This document shows positions 45,097-56,200 of a stretch of DNA of 64,000 bases, in pieces. The stretch is from Culex pipiens pallens. Lineage: Eukaryota; Arthropoda; Insecta; Diptera; Culicidae. The DNA lies in assembly GCF_016801865.2 (NCBI RefSeq), contig NC_068938.1, forward strand, positions 54,696,937-54,760,936. Direction: 5' to 3'. Below the pieces are notes generated by a model. That model ran no database searches. It saw only the letters and a list, made by a program, of their open reading frames with translations, and had not been told where the DNA came from. Within the stretch, counting starts at the first letter, position 1, and each line of letters opens with the position of its first letter. The translations under genes were made by a program, and so were the position numbers.

Positions 45097-45137
45097 AATT
45101 ACTTCGATTCCTTCCGAAGTGCATATACCGCTAGAGC

Positions 45138-45490
45138 AATTAGGTTCTAAAATTAAGCTTAAAGTGGGTATTAAACCCCTATGTAAATTTTTATATACAG
45201 CGGTAAAAAACACGATTAAAACCCATTTCTGATCACTTTTTCTTCATATTAATGCATTAAAAAATAAGTGACAGAACAACATCTTTTCGATGGAACAACT
45301 ATGGTCCCCTTGGAACGAGCTGTCAAGTAAAGCCCTTTTCTGTCAAGAAAGGGCGCGTAGTTAATTTCCGTAGTTAATAATCCGTTTAAAATCCGTTGCG
45401 GTCGTTCAAAGGGTCATTGAACTCAGAAAAATAAGCTTTATCGTTATGACCAATGAATAATATCACAAATTTAAGCTCAATTTTAGGAGC
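45138..45490. mobile_element. Diverged copies of the AATT MITE
   Basis: A short forward start (ATTAGGTTCTAAAATTAAGC) runs straight into a reverse, much mutated copy from about 45153 (GTGGGTATTAAACCCC) to about 45487 (CAATTTTAGGAGC), retaining GAACGAGCTGTCAAGTA and CTGTCAAGAAAGG. Older than the other copies by its divergence. Confidence 0.65.
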
Positions 45491-45937
45491 AAAAACTATA
45501 AATATAATTTGTACCAAACTAAAATGAAAAAAAAAAAAAAAAAATCAGAAATGGTTTTTTAATCGTGTTTTTTTTTACCATTATACATAAAAATTACACC
45601 TTTACTAAAACCGAAAATGGATTTTATTTGGATTTTTTAATTTGGCTCAAACTTTGTGGGGGCCTTTCCTATGACCAAAGAAATTATACAGCTGTCCATC
45701 CAAAAATGATACTACGTAATATTCGAAAAGCCGGAGCCGGAGTCGGAGTCGTTTGAAATATGACCCGACTCCGCAGCCCTGGTATAAATAACCCTTAAGT
45801 GCTCATAACATTTGATAGGGTGATCAGATCTTCGATGTTTCAAGCTCATTTGAAAGGTCTTTTAGTTATCGAACTAACGATGCCAAGAATGTTTTCAAAA
45901 ATAAATTTGAAATATTTCTAGCTAAACAGTGTAAATA

Positions 45938-46026
45938 GCCCAAAGTTGATGTGTAAACAAAGATTCTATCCTATAAACATCAACTGACGTCAGCAAGATA
46001 GACTCTTACTTTTACACTTTTGAAGT
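45938..46026. mobile_element. Hairpin MITE, GTTTACAC family
   Basis: GATGTGTAAACAAAGATTCT and TAGACTCTTACTTTTACAC are imperfect inverted arms, with TATCCT and CAGCAAGATAG inside. Related to the copy at 17.94 kb. Confidence 0.55.
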
Positions 46027-46188
46027 TTTTTTTTTATAAAAAGGTCCAATAAACAAAATATTGATTTTGATTTTTTTTGTGTTTTTAAAACCGCTGTTAG
46101 TCAGGAGTATCCAAAAACAACCAAAAAGAAAAAAATGAATATTTTGTTTATCGGACCTTCCTTATTAAAAAAAACCAGACTTCAAGAT
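46021..46188. mobile_element. Fold-back MITE, AAGGTCCAATAAAC type
   Basis: GAAGTTTTTTTTTTATAAAA with AAGGTCCAATAAACAAAATA is inverted at the right (TATTTTGTTTATCGGACCTT, then AAACCAGACTTC). It resembles the element at 13.39 kb. Confidence 0.55.
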
Positions 46189-47238
46189 TGATTGGTTCTT
46201 TTTCTTCAAAACAGGCTGAAATAATCAAACGCTTTCTTTTTATACAGAAAATGTCATCTATTTATTTTGCAAATTTTCACTTTCCAGCAAACGTTGGTTT
46301 CGTTTCACTTTGTTTTACTACTCGCCAAAGTCTAACCAACTTGACATGCTTATTTCCGCCCAATTTTCTTCTCATTTTGTTAGTTAAAAAAAACTACGCT
46401 GATATAACTTTTTTTTCTATGATATATTTCATTTAATGGCGCACGTTTTTACTTCGCTGAGGTTGTTTCGCTATCTCTTTCTTTTCGTGTGATTGTTAAG
46501 GCACCTGACTGTTTGTATCATTGAGGTTTTGCCATATTTTTTTAAAGTCTAAAGTACGATTCTTGTAAGCGGTTATTCTTCACTACTAGCTGGAAAGTTG
46601 TCAACTAAACAGAGATTGCTTCTTCTTCTTCTTCGCCTACAATTCGTTTCGCGCGCTTAAGTTACTTCAATGGATGGGATTCGTTAGCGGTTTGAGTTCT
46701 AAAACTAAGTTGTGGGTGCTTAAAGTATAAAAAAATACAGAGAATTATTGACCAGATAATTTGGACGGCCTGGAGATTTCTGTTGCGTGAGATTACAGCT
46801 AAGAACTTAAGGAGAAAAAAACAAATACAATTCACGTTATCGCTAACTACAAAAAAATACTTTAAAAATAAAACAATAACTATTACTTCATAGTTTCTGT
46901 CTTTTACTGATAAAACGTAGAATTTTTGCGACGTTCTTTTAAATTTCTGCTCTGTAAAATATTGCTGTTTTTTTTTCAGTGAAAGTAAATGCCGTGGATG
47001 GAATTGTTTAGATCGATCGTTCGAAAAGTCTTGAAGAGGAATTAAAATGTCAGAACATCGTCTATTCTAGCTTCCCCTACTCTCTTCATTCCTAGCAGAA
47101 AAGCTTTCATGGTTTTGTCGTAATTGCAAATTATTTACACTCGTCTGGCTGCGCAGCAAGACGCAAAAAACAGGTGGCAGGATTCTCGTTCTTCAAGCTC
47201 ATGCAAAGTTCGCATGCAAATCGTTCCCCCTCCCCCCC
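46189..47238 (-). other. Probable Mcr 3' untranslated region and downstream DNA
   Basis: About 1 kb without a supported ORF, less repeat-like than its surroundings. It directly follows the Mcr stop codon on the minus strand. A minus-strand AATAAA-like site lies near 46260, so a long 3' UTR is possible but unproven. Confidence 0.35.
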
Positions 47239-50200
47239 TTAATCGTTCCAGAAGATCCAACTGTTGGGATTCACTATTCGGTAGTGACGCGCCACGATGA
47301 GCACGCTGGCCGCGACCAGCAGCACCACCGACACCGGGTTCCGGATCGCGGCGTTGTAGATCGAACAGTACGGACACTGCGAGCTGCCGCACACCTCGCA
47401 GATGTTCAGCAGGTACGTCTGCAGCGAGTCGAACAGCGTCTCGTTGAAGCGTTCTGTAAGTAAATGTGAGGTTAGAGTTGAACTCAATTAACAACCTAAA
47501 TCGCAGTCGACTTACCAGGAGCGTAGTAATCGTACACCCGGATCGGCAGGTAGCGGGACATGTTGGCCACTGGCATCCACCGTTCCAGCGTAAAGTTCAC
47601 GCAGACAAAGTCGCTGTCCAGCTGGAATTATAACAAAATAATCGTTAATTTAACCCTCACTTTCCGAATCTTGGATAGAAACACTCACATAGTCGAAGTA
47701 GAACAGCACCTTGCGCTCCTGGTAGCGCGCCCGCTGCAGGTTGCGCACCCGCTTGCTCAGGATGTACGAGTCGAGCTTCTGCTGCTGGATCATGTAGCCG
47801 GTGGGGACGGCCACGTCCAGCACGGCCATGCCGGACCGGATCGACTCGTCCGTGTTGGTCCATCTGGAAAGGGGAGAATTTTCTAAAAATTCTGGACAAT
47901 ACACCAAAAATTGCAATGTTGTGAAAATCCATACAGCATTTTTTGTCGTTTGATATCCATATTGCAAATTTTTAACATTGTTTTTAAATATCGTATTTTG
48001 TGATAACGTAACACAAAAGAAAAAGACTAATATTATACAAATTTATTCAAAATAAATCGTGGTTGGCTACTCGATGAGAAATAGTATCACCCATTTTGTC
48101 AATTATAAAATTTTAAAATTTACAAAGTATTTTGTACAATTATGTTTTTCTTTTCTAATAATGAAACAAATTAAAAAAAGTACATTAATATACTTTATTT
48201 TGTGAAAATTTGTGTATTATACACAAAAGCTGTAATTAAAAAAAAAACTTTATTAATACTTATCAACATTGTATAAAAATAAACTTCCAGTTCTCAGCGA
48301 CTATAAAATTATCATGCCCGAAATTTCATCTCACAATTTTTGCTGCCTTTGTTCCGTCACGAAATTCTCGAAACTGTTGATTTTTTCTCACAGTTAAATA
48401 TACAATCCCGTGTTAAATTATTTTTTTTTCTCTCTCATTCCCGCATTAACAACCACCCCCCCCCACCCCTCAACAGGGCGCAGCCTCAAAAGTCGCCACA
48501 AAACAAAAATTGCCAACGCAGCTTAACGGTACGTAATGCGTGGTCGGTTCCGAATCCCTCTCTCGCGTGAGAAATCAAAAGAATCTTAGGCGAGTGAGCG
48601 TGAACGAAGAAAAGAGAAGGAGTGATAGAAAGAGAATGCTCTTGCTGGCAAGCACGAGATAAAAGAAGAGAACTCATTAGCTATAGTGACGGTCGCTATA
48701 TCCTCTGATATTTTGGTGCAGGAATCATCAAATGATAGTTTTTTTTAATCACTCATTTACAACACTGATACTCATACTCATAGTATTTTCAAAAATTAAG
48801 TATTTTGTGAAAGCTTTTGTGGTGTACACTGAAAACTATCATTTAGTGAAAAATACAAAATTTCGCCAAATATTATAACCATTTTTGAATTTTATGAGCA
48901 TAAAATTTAATACTGAAATAAAAGAAATATTTTCAAAAAATACAGTATTGTGTAAAATATATTTAATTAAGCATTTTACACAACAAAAAAACTTCAACAT
49001 AGCGAAAAGCCGTGATAAATTTCGCAGCATGTAATACTCATATGGTAAATTATGAAAATTTGAGAGTTTTGAAAAGATAATTTTAGTTTCTGCTATGTGC
49101 TAATTGGGTCCTAAAATGAAGCTTAGATTGCTGATATTTTTGTTTACAGCGATAAAGCTTATTTTTCTTATTTAAAATGGATTTTTAAATCAATTTTGAA
49201 AAATTAACCTCGCGGTCCTTCTTGACAGAAAAGCTCCTACTTGACAGCTCGTTCCAAGGGGACCATAGTTGATCCATCGAAAAAATGTTGTCTTGTCAAA
49301 TTTTTTTTGAGTTAAAATGAAAAAAAAAGATCAGAAATGGTTTTTAATCGTGTTTTTTACCGTTGTACATAAAAATTTACACAGGGCTTTAGTACCCAAT
49401 TCGCTCATCAAGCAAAAATTCCAGTAAAATTTTGCACCATCGTAGGTTTGTCCAAATTGCGGTATTTTGGTGAAAATTGTAGCTCTAAAATATACAAATA
49501 AAAATTATATTTTTTAGAAAATACTGTATTTTGTGAAAGTTTTAGCCTTTTATGAGTCTATTAAAAAAAATTGTTTGATCAATACTTATAATTCAATTTT
49601 ATGACCCTTAGTATTTAAAAAAGCATAATAATCAAGCAAAAAAAAGCGTTTGGGTTTTACAAGTTGTTTGTGCACCGGCCACGGTTGGCCAGTGTTTCGG
49701 AGTGGACTGTATTTAGGGGGGTCGGAAAGGGGGTCCAAAGAAAAGGCACCGGAAGGTTCTACTTTCACTTTCTCTATTTTCTCCTACATCACTTCCTTCT
49801 TCCTCTTCTTCTTCCTCCGCTCTTCCTTCCTTCACTTCTGCTGCTGCGCGTCGCGTCCGGTACGTTCGGTGGTTTGATGACTTGTGTCAAGCGCGCCCAA
49901 CGCGCTTTTGTTGCTGGGCGGTTCGAGCGGCAAACTTGTTGTTGTTGACGTCGTCAATGACAGCTCTGCCGTTGCGCAGGGGCGTAGTCGTTCTCGTCGT
50001 ACGGGTGGGGGCAAAAACTATTCGGCCGTCCCGAACACAAGTAAAGTCACGAGGTGGTCACTTAAAATATATTCTATATATGACATATGTTGATCCGTAT
50101 GCGCATCCATATTTACGTCCATGTCGTCCATGTAAGATTTCATTATACGTTTTATATCAGTGTTGTAGCTTATAACTGTCATCGCAGACGCGCGCACTTT

Positions 50201-53200
50201 TCGAGCTGTTTTGTTTACCAACAAGTTGCATAACCAAATTAAACAGCATCAAACAGCATTTAATTTAATCCCGCGGCAAGGGAACCAACATAAAAAAACA
50301 ACGAACGGAGAAAAAGGTCAGTTTTTTGTGCGTCGATTCAAAGTGTCGTGCCAAGTCGAGCGCCTGATATTGGTCTATTTGGAAATCGATTACGAAGAGG
50401 TCTAGATTCGATCGTCACCGAAACGCAGCAAATGTTAAAGGTTGTCATCGTCCAACCCGAGCAGGTACAGGAAGTCTTGCTTTAAAGAGACCACAACGTC
50501 GCATCGGAAATCCACCATAAATACACGGTTTCGTCGGCGACGGTTAAATGTGGGTGTGGGTGACCGGTTTCCTGATCGTGGCAAACGTTTGATTGCGTGC
50601 CCCGGCGACGACGATGATGAGCCTTTTAAACTTTTGATTGCAGTTGAGTACATCTTCTTGTCTTGCAGAATAATCACACTTCTGAGCATCGGTGATACAA
50701 TCGAAGACGGACAGTGAGTACCTCGGAACGACTGGGCGGACAAGCGTCATTTAAGGCGGACAAGCGTGTCAACAAATGAAATATCCTTGGGATGAAGACC
50801 ATCGTTATCTGTGCTGAAACGGCCGGAAGGTTGTGATTGCGCTTTCCGGTGTCGAGTTGGTGTAGCTGTTCCGGATCAAGATGCTTGGGATTTGGGAGAT
50901 TGTTTCTTCCTGGGCCGAGGTGCAACAACAACGCCAAGATCGGTGGAACGCGGACGGCTGGAGGCCGCTGAACGACGGCGCGTAATGGCCGGAATAGATC
51001 CGGAAGCCGCGGTGCGTGTGCAGCTGAGGAGGTTGCGTTGCAGGTGCAGATATGGAGAAGAAGAAAAGTGTGATTTAAGAAGTGTGAAGAAGAGGCCGAA
51101 GGCCAACATGGATCAAAAAGGAAGAGGTTGAGAATAAGAATAAAATGATTAAGCGAAGAAGTTATGTACATTTGTGGGCAATAAACATGTGACGTTGTTG
51201 GACAACCTTTGCGTTTATTAATTAGAAAAGAGTCTACTCGGACATTGGCGGGTTGGACAAGCAAATCCAGGAACTAATTGAGGCCGTTGTGCTGCCGATG
51301 ACGCACAAGGGCATGTTCAAGAACCATGAAATTCATCCGCCGAAGGGAGTGCTGCACGCTTTCGGCTGGTACCTGTGTGACGCAAATAAAGTCGACCTTC
51401 CTGAAGCTGGCCGGCCCGCAGCTGGTGCAGATGTTCATCGGAGACAGTGCCAAGCTCGTCCGGGACACGTTTGCGCTAGCCAAGAAAAAGTCGCCAGCGA
51501 TTACTTCCTGCACGCGATTACGCTGTAGACGCATCTAACTGTTTCATATGCATGTTTTAAATTTATTTGACCTAATTTGGTCACCTGGAGTTCAATGAGA
51601 GACGAACATTGAAGTTACTTGGATTTTCTTTTTATTTGTGGTTTCAGCTGTGTTTTTTTGTATTGTTAAATATGATGAAAAAAAAATGATCATAGTGTAC
51701 GGTTTTTATTTGCCGAATTTGTCATTTGTCTGACCATGTGCAGAAGCACCTTAAAGATGCGCGCGGGATCCTTCTGCTGGAGGATTTTGTAAATCCACAT
51801 TATTGGCCTTCACCTTCGCTTGAACTCCATCCTCCGCTTCGTTCAAACATTTAGACTTTTAATCTTCGTAACCTCGTGGTCACTTCCAATCCACGGCAGC
51901 GACCGTGCCGTGACCTTCCGCTTTTCCTCACGCTTCTCCCCGTTCTCCGCCGTCGAACTGTCCGACTCAAAACCCTCACCCGCTTCCCCATTCTCACTGC
52001 CAATGCTGTACGAATCCGACGAATCCGTCACGTCCTCCAGCTTCACCGGCACGGCTGTCGGGGAAAATTCCGCCCGAAATTCAGCCAACTCTTCAACACC
52101 GCCCACACAATCTCCGCAAATCTTCGTCAACTTATCCCAGCTGTTGATCTCAACCCCTAAACAATCCCGCACCGTTTGCACCTCATCCGCCACGCTCCCG
52201 CCGCCGCCCGGAAAACAACTCGACCAACGCCACCCCGCCATCCACCTTCAAGCAGAACTGGCACACGTCCGTGCGTTGACGCGTTCGGCACAGCCGGCGC
52301 AAATCCGCACCGTCGGATCGACCTCCGGTGAAATCTGCGAAGGCAGAACGATTAGAAATGAAGCAAAAGATCGGAGGATTACTCACCCCAAGTCCGAGGC
52401 AGTCGGTGGTCTTGTCGGCAATTTCTGGGTCGGAGCGCAGATCCGCACTGGGCTTCTTGCACAGATTGCTGGTGGATTGCGGGGAAGGTTGTTGCGAGGA
52501 TCGGTTCCGCAAGTGAAAAAAAACCTAAGGCTCGAAAAATATTAGAGCGGTGACAGTTTGTAAACGAAGGAAACAAACAAGTGACAGTTCTTAACTGTCA
52601 TTATCCACACTGAACAAAATGTTGTGCCGAATATCGTGCAGGTGAATAATATTTACCTATATTTACGATATTTACGGAATATTTACGGAAGTAAATCCAA
52701 TGCACTACGGATCAACCTTGTGCCCAACCCCGTGAGTAAAGTTCATAAGAAAATTCACCCCGTTAAAAAGCCATATTTTCAATCGTGAAAATTCGAGTAT
52801 TATCGAATAAAATACATTTTGGAAAATTTTGGTGATTTCGAAAAAAATAATTTTGTAAAATTTTTAGTACTTTCAGATATCAACAGTACTTTTTCAACAA
52901 ATGCAGTATTTTGTCGTTTTATACTTATATCGCAAATGAAAAAAATTAAGTATTTTAAATAAAACACTACTTTGGGTAATTGTAATTTAATATTTTATAA
53001 CAAATAACCAAACTAAAATTCTTATAACTAATCTAATCTTTTCGTTTAATTTTAATGTTTAAAAATCAATACAGAATTTCGATACTTTTAAGCTTATGAC
53101 CTTTTGAATTTTTTTCATCGAAAAAACAGCATTGACACTTTTTTAGTTTATACCCCGTTGGTTGGTCAATGACAAACTAAAAAGTGACGAACTGTCACTA

Positions 53201-56200
53201 TTTACACGGCACTCACGCAAACTATCAACACAAATGTTTGGTAGTGTGTGTGAACTCCGTGTAAAAAGGGTGTCAAACTAAAAAGTGACCCTGTTCGATT
53301 GACAACAGTTGGTGTCAAACCATCGGGGTTTGAGTGTTAAATCTCTTATTTATTCATAATCTGTACGAAATTTCGCAAGGTGGATTTTATGAAGTGTAGG
53401 TTGAATTTTTTGATGAACTTTTTAGGATTTTTATAAAAAAATCTGATATTTTGCAAAAATCCTAATATCTGACACAAAAAACTGTAGTGATGTTAAACGC
53501 CACACAAAATGTTGAACTCATATTGAAAATTATGAAAATCTGAGTAGTAAAAATCCACACAAAATTTCGTACACTTTTATATTGCATATTTAGAAAATTT
53601 GAGTAATTTCAAAAATACAGTATTTAGCGAATATATCAGTATTTTGAATATCTATACAAAGTTTACTGTGATAACAATTTTTCTATTTTTTTTAGTATTT
53701 TTAAAGTGAAAACTTAAGTAGATATTTTTTGGGGAAAAATTTCAACTTTTTTGAAAAAAATACTTTTAAAACATATTGAAAAAAATTGCAAAAAAATCAT
53801 TTTTTACAGTTATTTTGCACAAATTGCTCTGATCTACTAAAAATCCGTATAAATTTAAAAAAAATCACAAAAAAGCTTTATTTATTGCATTTTTATAGAA
53901 TTTTGAGATTACTAGTGTAAAACTGGGTGCAGAAAAGTTGTTTGCAAAGCGGCCTCAATTTAGAACTGTCAAAGTGGAACCAATTTACTGTTCGCAAAAT
54001 GATACCAAGAAGTGGAAAGTATTGTAATCGATCTATAATTTATTTTGTCGCTGGTGTCGAGCTTTTGCGGTATTCGACGTAAACAAATCTTAAAAAGAGG
54101 GTAGAAATCGAGAATGGGTAAATTCGTCGCTAGCATTTCAATAAGCGCTATGTCTTAAGCAAAACCTACGTTTATGACGTTTTTTGAAATATGAGCGACG
54201 AATTATCAATGAATGGCACATGCCAAATAATATTGAATAATCTTACTTCAACATTATTATTGCGTTTTAAAGATACACAATCTCGGAACTTCGATACGGT
54301 TGTTCTTCTGATTCACAAAAATTCCACCCGCCCATCGATTAGTCTACGAATAAAAAAAGTGCGAAGCCCTTAATTTTTCAACGAAAATTTAAACATGAAC
54401 AGATTTAAAAAAATCAAAACAAGTCATTTCCGCAGCAAAAAATATGTCACGCTTGAGCTTGAACATAGCCTTCCACTTTGTTTATGTTTACAGCTGTAGT
54501 GCAGATGTATTAGTTAGGAGCAGTGGGGAGCATTCGAAAATCACGTTACGCATTCTGTCTTTTCAGCACCCAGGTGTAAAATATGAGAAAATTAGAGTAG
54601 TTTTTTTTTTCGAAAAATAGGATTCGTGAAAAAATTAAGATTTCAGAAAAAAACAGTTTTTGATTTTTTTTTCTCCAAAAATACAGTATTTTTTCCCTTA
54701 TCGCAATCGAACGAGCCACGTAGCCCAGTGGTAACGCATCTGCCTCGTAAGCGGTAGATCGGGGTTCAAATCCCGGCTCGGGCTAGAACAACTGGCAGGG
54801 TTGTTACGGACGGCGCGGATCGCGCGGATGGCGCGTTTCGCGCGGATAGCGCGGATTTGGCGCGGATTTGCTGGCTTAATTTGCTCAGGCGCGGATTTCG
54901 CGCGGATGACAATTTTGATAAATAAAATAATTAACTTTCAAGTTATAAAGAAAATTATTATCAGGAATTACTGTAATTTTTTTAAGTGCAAAAACTTCAA
55001 TTTCTTAGAAGTTGTTACCGAAACAAAATTGATTTTTTCCGGAAATGTTTGTTTGTAATTTTTTAATATGAAACGTCGAAATAATCTACAAGAAGAGATA
55101 ATTTTTGTTAAAGATTTTTTAAATAAATTTATTCTTACACTCAACTCATTATTAACATCTGATACGGGTTCTAAATATTCCATCTCTTATGAGTTTCAGG
55201 TTATGTTTTATCAACAATATGTATTGTTTATTTTATACTGGATACATTTTGATTTGATTCTTTTGAACCATATTTCAAGCTTTTCTATAGATATTCGGAT
55301 TAAACAAAAAAAAATATTGGGGGTGCTCTGGTGGACGTATTGTGGTCAAATCCCAAATATGAGCAATATTGGACGGAACAGAAGCTGGCTTTCCGCCTTT
55401 GATTTTAGTTAGGATTTAACCCGTAGAAAGGTTTTTTTTAATTTACATGAAAAAATAAAAAGATCTAAATATTCAAATATGAAAGCTCCAACATTCAAAA
55501 TTAAAAGTTCAGAAGTTCTAAAATTCTATTTTTTTAATTTTTATAGTTGTTAAATCCAAAAATTGAAAAATTCTGAATTTTAAATAGCCAACAATAAAAA
55601 AATCTAAATTTCTAAATAAAAAAAAATTCCAAAAAATCAGGAATTTAAAATATTTAAAAATCAAGAATAAATTCTCCAAATTTACAAATTTTGAAAATTG
55701 ATAATAAAAACAATCAATGGAACAAAAACTTATAAATTCTCAAATAAAGTTCTTAAATTCTTAAATTCTTAAATTCTTAAATTCTTAAATTCTTAAATTC
55801 TTAAATTCTTAAATTCTTAAATTCTTAAATTCTTAAATTCTTAAATTCTTAAATTCTTAAATTCTTAAATTCTTAAATTCTTAAATTCTTAAATTCTTAA
55901 ATTCTTAAATTCTTCAATTCTTAAATTCTTAAATTCTTAAATTCTCAAACTCTGGATCTTAATAAAAAGAACCGCAGAATTCTTAAATGCTACAATTTTT
56001 GTCACCATCATAGATTTCAGAAAGTCTGATAACTTTGGAGCATTTTTTAAGTAATATTTTAGGATTGAGAATTTTTTAGAAGAATATAATACAAATTTCG
56101 TGTCGAGCACGAACAGCATGTTTTTATCTAATCCTTAGATTTATGAATTTTCAAATCTTAATTTTTTTTCAATTTATTGATTTTTTTAATTTAAATTTTC

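Noticed and set aside
51820..52545. Plus-strand open frame of 241 codons
   Set aside because: It lies antisense to the ZAD-type fragment, whose CxxC motifs are clearly on the minus strand.
54712..54787. Functional tRNA-Thr (CGT)
   Set aside because: The acceptor stem does not pair properly and the downstream body is shared with the copy at 8 kb, so it is a SINE head.
55068..55412. A 114-codon frame in the CAGGG element as a transposase
   Set aside because: No DDE or zinc-finger-like pattern, AT-rich low-complexity composition, and no clear counterpart in the sister copy.
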